DNA of 64,000 nt from Cardiocondyla obscurior. Its lineage: Eukaryota; Arthropoda; Insecta; Hymenoptera; Formicidae. Position numbers and translations under genes: made by a program. The notes beneath the pieces were generated by a model, which did no database searches, was not told the DNA's origin, and was given only the letters and a program-made list of their open reading frames with translations. The DNA lies in the NCBI RefSeq assembly GCF_019399895.1, contig NC_091869.1, positions 6,324,001 to 6,388,000 on the forward strand. Reading direction: 5' to 3'. Below, one piece after another: positions 12,301 through 24,768 of the stretch; positions within the stretch are counted from its first letter, which is position 1; each line of letters starts with the position of its first letter.

Positions 12301-14100
12301 TAAATTATAAATCGATCTAAAATTTCAAAAGAGTCGAGTCTTTGAAATTATAATAAAAAAAATTCGAGAAATAAGCTTTAATTTAAAAATCAATCAAGTT
12401 TTACTTTAATAAAATTTCCTTTTATTTTGGCAAGATACGATCTTGCGCGAGAACGATTTTAATGAAGAATAACCTAGAAAAATATTTCCAGTTAGCGTAA
12501 TATAGACGGCCGGTTTATAACTTAATCCTTTATTCGGTGAATGATCGACCGTTTACGTTGTCGTTGGCACTGCTGCCGGTTTATTCGATACATCCACCCT
12601 CGATTTTATACAACCCCGCGGATATCCATACACGTGTAAGCGTAATGTAGGTCAGGTAGAAAAAGAGACAAGTTTATGCCGGGCAGTTTTAGCTCACGCT
12701 AGTAAGACACACATACGTCAGTACGCACACGTACGCCGAAAAGTAGATACGGCGTTTTCTGCGGCGACAGCGGCTATCGTACGTAACCCTCGGCGGCAGA
12801 AGCAGGGAATGAGAGAACGGGGGGGAAATCAGTCATCGGCAACCGGCCGGCGCGGTACATACATGCGACTCATGTGAAACTCGACGCACACGATTTTAAA
12901 GTTACGTTCGCTAGTTGCTGTCGGCGCAGCAAACGCGATATCCGACTTCCAGCGTACGTATGTAATAACCGAAAGCAGGGCGTGCGTGTACGGGAAGCTT
13001 AATATTTCATGTAAAGGGTTCAAAGCGGGGATCACGACCGGTGGCTTCCACGGAATTGATTGCAGCAAATTCTTACGCGTCTCCCTTGTAAACTTCTCGT
13101 CCCTAAAGTCTTGCCGAAGTAGTTGCTGAAAGTAGGATGATTGCCGTGCACGGAATGCTCGTTATTTCTTAATACACGTTTCGACGTATCGATAGTAAAA
13201 TTTCAAGCAGCACAACGCACTGATTTAAAAAAAAATTTACCGATTAAACGATTACGTTTCTTTTCTTTTTTTTGTTTTTTATACAGAGATGTGAAAAATA
13301 TAGAAAATTAACGGGACGCTTTTAATTCAACGGTGACGTTTACGAGACGCAAAGTCAAGAGCTGGGAGGCACGGTGTATAAAGTCCCCAAAGCGGAGAAG
13401 TTGGAAGTTGAATAAATGCGCGATAACTAAAGTCTATGAAACTGACCAGGGACTGTTCCTTTGATATTACAATACGCCACGCGGCATAACGTCCGGACGA
13501 AATCGGCTTAAGTACTTTTGAATAATAACGAAGGGCACGCGCGTCAGCCTTGACGAATGCGGGCATTACGACGGATCTGACTTCTGCTGGAAAATTAAAG
13601 AAGATTCGTTTTCATCGGGAGGAGTGGAGGGCGCGGCTACATAAGGAATAATTTAATTATATACACTTTGCAATTTCGAGCTTCTTTTCCCGAACTCTTC
13701 GCGCGCAGCCAACCCTTTGACGTACTACGGGCGTTAAAATGATATTCTCCGTCGCATATAAAACTCACGCGCACGTTCGCTTTAAATATCGGGTTTCATT
13801 AAGATCGCCCGCGACATATATTATTCAAACAGCAGGTGCAGCGAGAGCGTTGCGCAATTTTCACTTTTAATTGCGCTACATCTAATTGAAATTGTTAATT
13901 ACTGCAGCGGGAGAGGTACAAAGTTCGTTTATCTAAACAGCCCGTCGCGCTCGTTCGTGCGAGGAATTGTCTCGTGTGACACGTAAAATATTCGGTTATC
14001 CGAAAGCACGTGCTATAAAATGTTTAAATAACTCGCGTGTAAAAATAAATTAAATTTCTGACCGATAACACTCCGCGGCCGGAGGTATACGTGCTTGCAT
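9321..14100. other. non-coding stretch, no recognisable gene
   Basis: No supported gene. Two overlapping plus frames (10994-11389 and 11076-11705) and a minus frame (10518-11069) are driven by CT-rich and GC-rich low complexity. A CT microsatellite lies at about 10770-10810 and a C-rich tract at 11114-11140. TTCATGAATA at 10867-10876, followed by CATGG, belongs to a recurrent motif discussed in the findings. AT-rich islands lie at 11710-11880, 12180-12470 and 13200-13320. Confidence 0.55.
11114..11140 (-). other. potential G-quadruplex on minus strand
   Basis: Four C runs (3, 3, 9 and 5 bases) separated by TTT, TT and GG, so the minus strand carries four G runs with loops of two or three bases. 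It lies inside a broader pyrimidine-rich stretch. Confidence 0.5.
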
Positions 14101-14160
14101 TATATTTCGAAACGGCCGAGACTATATTCGCCGCGCGAGATAAGTGACAATTTGGACTTT

Positions 14161-14181
14161 CAAACGCGCTAAGCGCGTTTG
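14161..14181. repeat. perfect 10-bp palindrome with single-base centre
   Basis: CAAACGCGCT, one A, then AGCGCGTTTG. All ten pairs match, giving a 21-base near-perfect palindrome. Its symmetric form suits a dimeric DNA-binding protein. No gene is nearby. Confidence 0.55.
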
Positions 14182-14509
14182 TTAATTTTTCTCTTCAACT
14201 TTCATTTTGTCTTTCCGTTTTATTCTCCTCTCATATTAATTTTCCGCTTAACCCGCGCGGGCGACGTTTACGCGGCATAATGGAGCCCGAAAAAACGCCA
14301 GATAAATCGGAGGGGAGAGAACGAGAGGGGAAGGTATCTCGCGCGTAACACCTACGTTCTTTTACGTATCCGTGTTAACCGACAAACCGCGATAAATCGT
14401 CGTTTCCATGCGATAGTGATGGGGAAGGACGGCGCGGCCCGGAATTTCGAGAAAATCGAGTATGGCCGTGATGACGACCAGCGGCGGTGCGGTACGGCGC
14501 GGTAAATAA

Positions 14510-14537
14510 ACGAGCGAGCATGCCCTTGCTCGCTCGT
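14510..14537. repeat. perfect 11-bp hairpin, 6-base loop
   Basis: ACGAGCGAGCA at 14510-14520, loop TGCCCT, then the exact reverse complement at 14527-14537. The stem is too short for a typical pre-microRNA. It lies about 330 bases from the palindrome at 14161. Confidence 0.55.
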
Positions 14538-16394
14538 GGATATGGAATTATTGATCTACGGCTGTAGCGGCGATTTATGGCCGCGGATAATGCATTCGGA
14601 ATGCGTTTAACGGCCGAAACGGAGAGCTGCCTGCACACCACGACCGACTGGCGACTTTGTTTAGGCGACTCCGGAGGAAGGGAATCGTATCGGACAAAGG
14701 ACAAAGGGCTTGAAAACGTTCCTGGCGTGCCGACGATTCAATCCGTTTTACCATTTACGCGGAGACGGGCCGAGAGTACACACCCGGACTCTTGAATTAC
14801 TTCTTGATGCCGAAAAGGAGATATTTTAATCATAATTCGGATTGTATTAAAAATTTCACATCCTCGCCGCTTTAAAGGGATATAAAAATATTTTATCGTC
14901 GGAGAGAGCGAGAGAAAGAGAGAGAGAGAAAGAGCGAAGTGGTTAAATCTTTGGAGTCTACAGTTTTTATTCGCTTTCGCGTAAAATTTACGCGCCGCGG
15001 CTTGTGTTTGTTTTAACAAAGTCGTTGATTATAAAAGCTACTGCGATGATTATCATGCGATATCCAAAATAATTTTCGCAATTTCGTAATGTGCATGACT
15101 ATTGTTGTAACATTTTATCCTCGCGACATTGCGCGCGGTTGGAGATAATTCCAAATATAATTTTCATTCGCCCGCAGATCGTAAAATATCGCTCCCTATC
15201 GCTTATGAACGTTGTATTTACATTTTAGAATGAGCCGTATCGCTAAATTAATTAACAATATTAATTAAATTAATATCGCGTAATATGATTTTTGCATATT
15301 GGTTACAGTTATCCGGAGTGCATTTGCAGTTGAAAAGAAATTCTTAATTAAAGGAAACGCGTTTAAAATAATTTTGATGTGCGCAAACATTTTCGTATTC
15401 GCGTTCCTATTATTTAACGTTAGATAACGCGTCGCGGCGTTCACGTGCGCGAATTGCATGTAAAATGAGCTCTCGTTATACACTATTTTTTTTTTTTTTT
15501 TATTTCTAGTTACACTGTGTATATACGTATATATACATATATTTTAAAATAATACCAGCGCAACTGAAACGTCGCTTTTGCTCCACTTTTTTTTGTGCCC
15601 GCCGACGAACCCAAGAAAATTGTAACATTACCGTTTTAAGTTTGCTCAACCTGGGTTGCCGATTGTCACCCCTTGCCTCGTCCTTCCGCATTTTCTTCGA
15701 TGTTCGAGTTGCAAAAAGCGAGCTTTCGCACCGAGTTTTCTCTTTCCTCTCTCCTTTCCCTCCCTTTTCATCCTCTCGACGAGAGCCGGACCGCTGTTTT
15801 GCCTTCTTGCGCGAGGACATTTAAATGGCGCGCCAGCCTTAAAAAGGCCGTGCCTCAACCCTTCGTCTGGCGATGCGAATCGGGGGGGAAAAACGCGCGG
15901 CAGCCGTGCACAATTTTACGGAAAGCCGAGCCGTGGATTGTCTAGGCGACGAAAGGAACCGCGCGAGAAAGAGCTGGAGAACGAAAAAGGCACGCGGGAA
16001 TGGAAAATGATCTACTTGATCAGGCAAGAAACAAGCGGGAGGGAAGGTTCGCGCACGGAGAACGCGCCTGGGTCGAAAACGGCAAGAATTGGACACAATT
16101 CTTGGCTATGAGAAATAAAACGGAGGTTGTTTTTTAGTACAAGCGTTATTATCTAGATAAGATAAACTGTTAGGTTCTAAAACGCATTTTTATGTATTCT
16201 AATTTATTAAATTTTTATTTCGATTAATGTATTGCGTGTCTTTCACTTTTTTTTTTTTTAATAATATATCTTTGCTTCATTTATACATTTATATTTAAAA
16301 TAAATAAGTAAAACAAATTATTATAATAAAGTGAAACGCCAAAGCTACGTCGCCATGGCGTTGTATCTCGAATTTTTGAATTACTCGGGTCAGC
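14538..16394. other. non-coding stretch, no recognisable gene
   Basis: Short overlapping frames occur on both strands at 15506-16111, driven by purine/pyrimidine skew, and none resembles a protein. GA-rich sequence lies at about 14900-14938. An AT-rich island with TTAATTAA palindromes lies at about 15240-15285. T runs occur at about 15487-15500 and 16250. Confidence 0.55.
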
Positions 16395-16620
16395 GTCGAA
16401 TTTAATGACCGTCGGCGCGCAATTTCCCGGCTTGTCGGGAAATTCTTGGGCGTCCGGTTGAAATCTGTACATCAATCTTTCGAGGAAAGCGGCGCACAAA
16501 TAATTATGACGAACACGAAGTTTTCGCGACTTCGATAATCGGCGCGCCTCGAGTGCCAGATTTAATCGGAGTCGAATTTAATGAATTCGTTTCGCAATTT
16601 TCCGACGTCGCGCGGGAACG
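16395..16620. repeat. degenerate local direct duplication
   Basis: GTCGAATTTAATGA occurs exactly at 16395-16408 and again at 16571-16584. In both copies a GC-rich spacer, then CGCAATTT(T)CC, follows at a similar distance. The offset is 176 bases. The first copy also contains the perfect hairpin at 16421-16444. It may be a tandem duplication of a regulatory block that has partly decayed. Confidence 0.5.
16421..16444. repeat. perfect 9-bp hairpin, 6-base loop
   Basis: AATTTCCCG, loop GCTTGT, then CGGGAAATT. It lies within the first copy of the local duplication. The second copy keeps only the left half (CAATTTTCCGACG). Confidence 0.5.
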
Positions 16621-19600
16621 CCCTCCGACTCCGTCAGCTTGTCCCTCGCGTACTCGGACTCGGGGACTTGCAAGAGTCTCGTCGCTCGTCGGTTCTTATG
16701 AATCAAATTGGAATCGAAAAGCGATAATTACACCGTCGTAATGGCCGCCTTAAATACGAACCGGGGGGAGGGCCTCCACCTTTTTTCCGTCCGCACCCCT
16801 CTCGCCGCATCGGATGCCGCAGCAACTAATGTAAACTGACTGACAGACGAGGAAGGGACAGAAAAGAGGGACGCACAATAGCCACCGATGCCTTGAAGGA
16901 AGACGGTGGAAGAAATTGGGGAGAGAGTGGCAAATGGATCTTCTCCGTTCCGCCTCGGGAACGGAAATGAACGGAATGGCCGCTAAGCGAAAAAGCTTTC
17001 CTCCTTTGAGCCACCGAAACCGTCCAGAAGTGGACTCGCGATGATTTCCTGATAACCGTCTTAAAAAAAACGCGAATGAACATCGGCCTCTTTTCCAATA
17101 TAATTTTACATAATCTTTCTTACGATTCCCGATTGAATAATCTGCGAGATAATTTTAAAACTATCAAATTATGTTTGTGCTTTTCTACATTTTCCTTGCA
17201 TAACTTTTTTTTTTTTTTTTATTTGCTTTAATGCTTCGTTGGTGAATTTGACACTGGGAAGGGCTAATATTTCACTTTTATCTTCGCCAGGAGCGCCCCT
17301 GCCTCGTTTCGGAACCGCGGGAGAGCGATCATTATAATAAGTTCGGGAGATGTGGTATTAGTGTCGAGTACGATGGCGTATTTGTCAATGAACGACTGTT
17401 AATGACAGCGGACTACCCCTCGGCTCGCGATCACTTCGCGTTTATCCCCAATCGAATCCCCCCTCGGTGCCATTAACGTACGCAAATAGCTCATCGTATC
17501 CGTACGTTGCAAGTGATCGCGCCGCCTAATTTAATTCGAGGACACGCTAATGATATTAATTAATTAATTAATTAAAAACGATAAAATAATTTATAGACAC
17601 GTCAGATTGTAAAACTTATACGCGTCATACACGTACGCGAGCGGCATGCGTGTACGGGGGTATTCTATTTTATAATAGTTGATATAAGACGATCCCGGAA
17701 AATACGCGCGTCGCACCGAGCCTCGTGCTCGCGAGCGTACGAGGAGGCACCCCAGCGCGGAGGATGTAAGTTACCTCTTAAGCTGCATCGTACGTGCAGG
17801 CGACGCAGAGCGTAGCGTCAAAAGGGCTGGCGTACACGAACAACGGTATTAATCGCGCGGCCCGGGGAAGCGTAAAAGGAAGCAGCGTCACGACGCGCGC
17901 CGTCGAACGACGGCAGGGATAACCGGCGAGAGCGAAGCCGAGGACGAGGGACGCATCGGGACCCGCTCGTAAGCAATAAACCTACGTGCGCCTCGTGGCT
18001 CACGGGCGGTGCATCATACCCGCGGAGAGGGTCCTAAACATTCGCGGGCGTCTATAAGGCGTTAAGCGTGGCGGCTTTATTGCCTTTCGGCCAACCGGGA
18101 CGCGAGAGAAGCTTTTACAGCCGCGAGGCTTAGCTCGCGCGTCTTGATATCGGTTAACTTTCCCGATCGTTATCGGCGACGCAGCCGCCCTGGTCATTGC
18201 CGTATACCAGGGCGAACGAGATGGAGATTTGTTCCCCGCCCGCTCCTCCCCTTTCGTCGGACACGTCCGCAGTACGTTCTAGGGAATCACGTTTATGACG
18301 TTACATTCACCCGGGGGTTACGTCGCCCCGCTAGTGCCGCCCGGCGTAATCCGTGACGAGCACGCTGCCGCGAGTAGACCGCATCCGATTGCAATAATAC
18401 CGTTTCTTTTATTGTCACTTTCTCTCGACTACGTCACGAACGTAAAACTGTACTAAAACGCAGAAGAAGATGGAGGAAATTGCGACAGCTGTGGTTACGT
18501 CAACTCGAAATATAAATATGATTTACGTTGAAAAATGGTAATATCGCGATTTAACGTCCAAGGCTGTTATTGAAGATGTAAATGTGCTAATTTTCATAGT
18601 TAATCCAAATGTAGAAAAAAAAAAAAAAGAAAAAGGAACACCGTAGAAAATCTGTATAAAATTAGCAGCCGCATAAATTTTCAATAATCGTTGCGAGAAA
18701 TCCGAGATAATCAGCATGAAAGGCGCGAGTAATAAAACAAAAGTATCCCCGCTGTTATTGGAGCGACACCTCTGAGCTAGGCAATGGCGGTCACGATGAT
18801 TTTCTCCGATCCTCGTCGCGCGGCACCTGCTCGGGATCGGTGCAATATTTGAGCTCTTGAGCGCGCACCCTCTTCCTCTTAGCTGCAACCACCGTTGCTC
18901 AGAGCTGATCCATATGTAACGCGAATGAATATTCAACCCCCGCTGCGAGAGTGCCACCCTTTCGCTAGGGTTATCGTGTCCGTCTCTCTCTTTCTTTCTC
19001 TCTCTTTATCCTGCTCTCTCTCTCTCTCTCTTTCTCTTTCCGCCCTCGCCTGCCATCGTTCCACCATCATCGTCAACGATGTCGAGCGAACGACGGCCGG
19101 CAATGGCGAAAGTACCGTTGGTTTCGTCCTAAAGAGAGGACGAGAAAACGAGAACGAAAGAATAAGAGCGAGATCCTAAATGCGGCGATAGCGTAGAACG
19201 ACGATAGTGCTATCTGCTCGCTGATGACGTCCTGCTCCGCACTGCGTTATCCCGGATGAGTACCGCGGTAAATGGAGGACGAAAAATTTCGTCTTGACGG
19301 GCGACCGGCGGGCGCGAGACCGAAAGGGGAGAGAAAACGAATTTATTTGGCGGGCAGACTCTCGTTAGGGAGAGGATAAATACGCGTAATCTGCGAAAAT
19401 GCGAAAGACGGTTGAACAGTGGGATGCTGTGATTAAGATACGTCCGCGCACGTTAATATAATCATTTATTTCGTACGAACGAAAAATTTTTATACAATAT
19501 TATTCAGAAATTTTTAATTTATTATTATTATTTAGTAATTTTTTTTTTTTTTCTAATAATACTTTACAAAAAGAGGACCACTTTAATTTTCCGAACGGAC

Positions 19601-20080
19601 TAGGGATTACTTTTTACCGTCGTCGCGTAATAAATGCATAATAAATATTTTTTTTATTCCCGTTTATAAAAGAACGAGCGCGAATTGTTGTCGAATACGG
19701 GAAGTGAGAAAGCTTGTTGAAGAAATATTTGTTTACCGAATGTACTGAGTAAATGTGAATATTTCGTACCGCGGGTAGCTGCTGGGAAACGCCTATGGGA
19801 AATGACGAGGGAGGATTCAAACAACATTTGTGTCGACTCGGTACATAAATAACTGCGCCGTCGAAAGCGTTTTAACGAACGCGCAACGAGATTTACCATT
19901 GCGTTAATGGTTCTCGTTTCGGATTTTCCGTTCGATACTTCTTTTGACGTTTCCAACCGTTTCCTTGTATGTGCACTTTTCCAGTTTATATACGCGCGGC
20001 GCTCATACATCTCTCACAAAGTTGAATAAGTAACTCGGGCGAGATAAAATCCCCGCGGATCGTTTGAAATAAGATTTTTG
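16621..20080. other. non-coding stretch, no recognisable gene
   Basis: No supported gene. A TTAA repeat lies at about 17555-17574, a donor-like GGAT-GTAAGT at 17766 without a partner, and a mixed CT tract at about 18982-19040. The CT tract dominates the short plus frame at 18895-19179. 17600-18400 is strongly CpG-rich. T and A runs near 17205, 18615 and 19540 mark AT-rich islands. Confidence 0.55.
18982..19040. repeat. CT-rich simple repeat
   Basis: Interrupted CT repeat with TTT interruptions. It is low complexity only and gives rise to Ser/Leu-only translations. Confidence 0.8.
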
Positions 20081-21310
20081 ATATGAATAAGACACTTGAC
20101 ACAACAGTCAATTCGCATTTCACGTACCGTGATACCTTTTGACCAAAAATGAATCCTTTTCCGAGAATGCATTTCTCGCTTCTTTATTAAATGCGCATTA
20201 TAAGGCGCTTCGAAAAAGATTTGTGCTCGTATTTATAGTTACGTATTATATTTTATATCTTTTGTTGAGAAATTTTAAATAAAATCAATTGCGAGATACC
20301 TGGCATAATTTTATTTTCGAAATCTAGTGATCTTAAACACGAAAAGATATAAAACGCGATTGATTTTTTTTTTTTCTTTTTTCATGAATATTCAGTCATT
20401 AGTTTGTGTGATTAATTAATTTCCTTGATTAATAAATTAACCACTGGACTGAGTATTTATCGAAACAATATCACGCTTCATAAATGGGAACAAATATTAT
20501 TCATGGAATTGAAACAATAGGAAATGAAAATTATAAATTATCGTTTTACTATAATTATATACTCTATAGTATGCATAATTCGTGTTACTATGATTATTAT
20601 TGATATGTTCATTGTAATAACGTCTTTACTGATTAAAGCTGAATATACATATTAACTGGTTTTTTTAATTCTTTTTTTTTATTTATTAATTTTTTTTTTA
20701 ATTTAAACAAATACGCTCATTACTTTCGGAAAAAGCGTAAAATAATGTCATTCGATCGCTTGCCAGTCACAAGTATATTTTACTACATACATTCGCGTAT
20801 TCTGCAGAAAGACATATACAATTTTATTAAAACGCCACGTTATACAATATAAAACGGATTAATTTCCAATGTACGAATAGCGTCGCAAGGCATTTAATTA
20901 ATAAATACAGTCACAATAAGACCCGTTCTTGAATAATTATCAACCGTATTAAATCTGGCTTAAAAATTTAAAATATTAAATTCGGTATTTCTCTTTCGCG
21001 TTATTTTTGCGATCGTAATTCAATGGAATTCCGTCGTATAATGATAAAAAGCGCCTACGGTTAACGTCGAGAGCTTTGCCGCACAAAGCACCGAGAGATT
21101 ATCTCGTTCTAGTGATTAATACGTGTGATCATAATTAATGTTGAGCGTAATTAACATTGAGCTTTCTCGCGAATCGTATGGACGCGATAAAGAGAAAATT
21201 AAGAAAGGGAAAAGTGTACGGTATTTTTTATTTTATCGAAAGGGCAGATCTGCAAATTGTATATTTAATTAAGATATAATCGTCAATAAAACATCATTAT
21301 TTCGCATTAG
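20081..21310. other. long AT-rich block
   Basis: The longest continuous AT-rich block in the window, with almost no CpG islands inside, several T runs (about 20367, 20670 and 20690) and frequent ATTAATTAA-type sequences. CATGAATA at 20383 and its reverse complement near 20496 match a recurrent motif. No frame or repeat family is recognised. It may be an old degraded insertion or a matrix-attachment-like segment, and the sequence does not decide. Confidence 0.45.
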
Positions 21311-21441
21311 ATTTAATATGTGCAGCCGTTTGTCTCCATCGCGTGTTTTCTTCCGCCGGAATTAAAGCTGAAAGACAGGAAACTTTTAAATTTGAGAAAT
21401 AATTCCGCTCTTTCTATTCCGACTGGTCTAATAATTTTCAG

Positions 21442-21510
21442 CTTGCACATTTTATTTAACACACTCGTGCCAAGATGTAGAACGTTGTTTTTATGCAATA
21501 AATCGGAACT
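21442..21510 (+). other. weak candidate 69-nt exon
   Basis: A CTAAT branch-point-like sequence and ATTTTCAG precede 21442, and GTAAGTATCC, a strong donor, starts at 21511. The 69 bases are open in two of three frames. The pyrimidine tract is short and the peptides resemble nothing known. A cassette exon of 23 codons is possible, but chance pairing of splice-like signals is at least as likely. Confidence 0.15.
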
Positions 21511-21519
21511 GTAAGTATC

Positions 21520-24500
21520 CACTGAGTTGGAAAAAATTGGCTTCGCTTTAGCAATTCTTATTTGGCTTACGAGCGATAACGCGACTACTAAACGATCCCA
21601 TACAAATGTGTTTACCGCGAAACTTCGGCGCGAAGACCCAGTTTACGTTTCCCTCGAATGTAGAAGGGAAATTCGGGATTTATCGTGCGCGTGTGCGATT
21701 TGAGCTTTTCTAGAAATTTATAGGGTCAAAATTCGCGCTCGAGGATTTCTTTCGCGGGGCGTGCCAATAATTTCACGCGCAAAACTTCATATTTGCCGTG
21801 CAACGCTGTAGTGTAAATAAGCGAAATTGCCTCCGTGAAAGTTTCGGATGTTAGACATTTCCTTTCTTTGCCGCGTCTACTATGTTTACTCAAAGATCGA
21901 GACGTTTGATTTAATTTTTAAACATTCTATTCAGTATATTAATCAATATTTTGATTATAATTATAAAAAAAAAAAAATCTACGATTGTAAAATATATTTT
22001 TTTTTTTTAATACTTTTATTAGAGATGAAATTATTTCTATATTTTAGCGAATCTTATTAAAAGTTTCTCTTTACGAATATAGATTAAGAAACATTAGAGA
22101 AGTAATTATATGGTTTATGCGATTACATGGAAAGTCCATAGGTACTTGAAGCCGCTCGTTTCCAGTAGCAATTCAACGGAAAATAATTTTTGTTTGAATA
22201 TTCCCTGGGATCGATTTTCAGAGGGAGCACCGTGAAGAAGCTCACGGTACTCGAGGGAGCTCGAAGGTTTTAGTGGAAACGGTTGAAAGTTGGAAGAGCA
22301 TTGCGCGCGTGGCGCGCACCGGGAATGAAATTTATGGCAGTTCACGAGACTTTACGCGATCTGTTTCCGCGAAATTGTTTTATGCCTTTTCCGTAACCAT
22401 ATCAGCTGGTTTTGCGAATGGTCGTCCACCGCCGCTGATTGCTTCTTGCATTAGTCAGCGAATATGTGTCCGCCTTTGTCGTACATTGCTCGAAAGTATA
22501 CGCGGCAGCGGGATAATTACGCGAAACGATCCTTCTTTATTTTCCAAAGGAAAAAATCCCCGTCGAGTATTACGCCACCGGTTGCAATTAATATTATTAA
22601 TACACTCTGCGTATATATACTTCGGTTTTCTTAACACGCATCAATCGCGGGATGGCATTAATGATGATGAGCGGCGCGCGCGCGCTTTCGCGGAATGTCT
22701 TTGGATAAAAAACGAAGCTGGGAATGGCGCTTAGTACGTGGAAAAGGGATCAGTGGAGAGAGCTTCGCGGTATTCGCGGTATGCGGTATCTGGTTTGCTT
22801 TGTCCGAATTTTTGTGCCCATTTATCTGCACATCCGTTCGCCAATCCTGGCATCCCCCGTCCGGGACGGCCAACACTACCCACCGGCATCCCTTGTCACA
22901 GGCTTTCATTTCTGAAGCCAACAAGCATCCGACAAGCCCTTCTGTCTCTATTCCCGCTCTTTATCTCGCCTACACTTTATCCAGCTCCCTTTCCACCGCG
23001 CTATCTCTGTTTTCGTTTATCTTACTTTTGTCCACGGTCTCTCTTTCTCTCTCTTCTGTAGCGAAACGCCTTTGTTTTTGCTGACTGCCTCGTAGTGTTC
23101 TAAGCCCGATTGCAATTTCGACGAGTTCTCTCGTTTCTCTCATCGACAAGTTTTTCGGGCTGGTGCCTAGCCGAGAGATGGTAAGAAACAGCTATTAGAC
23201 TGCTTTCTGAATTTTTTTTCTTCCTTTAATATTCGCGACGAGGCTTTTTTTGACTAATATATTCGAAAATAATAGATTAAAATCATTAATGCACAGAGCG
23301 TGATTTATTATACTTAATCTACGTTGATTTTTCGAATGAAAAATTGATAATAATATTGTTATTATTTTAAAATATTTACTAGATAAAAATGTGTTGATTT
23401 AATTTATAATCTATTTAACGAAAATTGATTTAACGATTAATTTTAATGACGAATTCAACGCGGGGGGAAATTAGTCGGGTTTTTAACATTTGCATGCCCG
23501 GTTGAATTATCAGAAAGAAATATCTTCTCCATCGTGTTCTTTATCTGGTACTTTGCTTACCATTCTTCAGAGACTTTTCCGAAATAACTTTCTCTCTCGC
23601 TTCCCCTCTTTTATTGACTTCTATTACTTCCTCAAGAGAAGTCGGAGAAACATCTCGCGACGCATTTTCCGCTTCTTTGCCATGGTTTCCGTTAGCGGTT
23701 AATAGAAGTGACGTGAAAGATAGTATTGCTTTACCGACGAAATATGAGAACTTTCCAATTTGTTAAAAATTGTGAAATAAAATGTGAAATAAAATAAAAT
23801 AAAATAAAAAAATTTAAAAAATTGAAGTATTCTTCACAGAATACTCACGCGACATTACAAGTGATTAAGAGACTTTCGTTAAAAAATTTTGGAAATTACA
23901 AGATTTTAATTTTAAAATAAACGAGATAAATGAAAAGGATATAAAATGGCAAAGTGAGCGCGCACGTTCGGACGTTTCCGCGTAAATCTTCCTTTCAATT
24001 GCACTGTATCTCCAAGCGCAGATTTGCACCGCTGATTTCTTCAGAGTAAATCTGTTTGCGTGCGTACACACGCGTGGAACGAACGGCGCGGCAAAGATAA
24101 ATGAAATCTGGGAGCGGTCACGTCGAGGCGCGGCTTTCGAAAGATTCGTAATCAACTCGGATTTGACGTAACGCCATTAGTATATCCGTCGAATTGTTCG
24201 CCGGCACGAACCTCTCGCGTCAAACGTTTTCCATTTTAATTTTTTGAACGCCCGAGCCCGTGAGCGCGAACGAAGAGAAATGGTGTGCACGGTCACGTAA
24301 TTAATATAAAGCTACAAGGAAGTTGTTTATGTCGTGTAATTAATACGCGACGTTGAATCTTTCAATCTTTCTAAACGCGGCGGATTAGATCGGATCCACG
24401 GACGCGTCGCGTCCGCCTTATCATTAAACTGTCATGAATCTTAGATTACCGTGCGCCCATAATTTCTATCTAAATTCAAGTGCATGCATACGCCAATCAT

Positions 24501-24640
24501 GTTACAAGATCGCCGTCTTCTACCATAATCACCAGGAGACGACAGCTGGTCGAACAAACCCGATCGCCTTTGAGCGGATCGGAAGGATGCGGGCTGTGAA
24601 GACAGGCGCTTATTGAAGTGCAATTAATCAAAACGGCAGC
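21520..24640. other. non-coding stretch, no recognisable gene
   Basis: No supported gene. A 7-bp hairpin (ACCGTGA with TCACGGT) lies near 22230 and another (GTATTCT with AGAATAC) near 23830. CT-rich low complexity around 22960-23060 explains the overlapping plus frames there. AT-rich islands lie at 21900-22110, 23210-23480 and 23740-23930. Confidence 0.5.
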
Positions 24641-24656
24641 GCGACTTCGGGACAGG

Positions 24657-24708
24657 CGTCGGTGGCGATACACGTGTACGATCACGTCAGCGCGGATCGT
24701 CACCGACG
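24657..24708. repeat. 13-bp imperfect inverted repeat
   Basis: CGTCGGTGGCGAT at 24657-24669 pairs with ATCGTCACCGACG at 24696-24708 at 12 of 13 positions, leaving a 26-base loop that contains ACACGTGT. It lies about 40 bases before the perfect palindrome at 24751. Confidence 0.5.
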
Positions 24709-24750
24709 ACATCGATCGCCCGGGTCACCGTGTCGCCGCGAACCCGAGGA

Positions 24751-24768
24751 GGTGATCGATCGATCACC
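24751..24768. repeat. perfect 18-bp palindrome
   Basis: GGTGATCGATCGATCACC reads the same on both strands, with two overlapping ATCGAT cores. A spacer-free palindrome of this length is uncommon. It is a plausible dimeric binding site, but its function is unknown. Confidence 0.6.

Noticed and set aside
23561..23630. Minus-strand 70-nt exon-like block with donor ATG-GTAAGCAAAG
   Set aside because: The acceptor is TTGAG rather than CAG, with a broken pyrimidine tract. The purine-rich DNA leaves frames open by composition.
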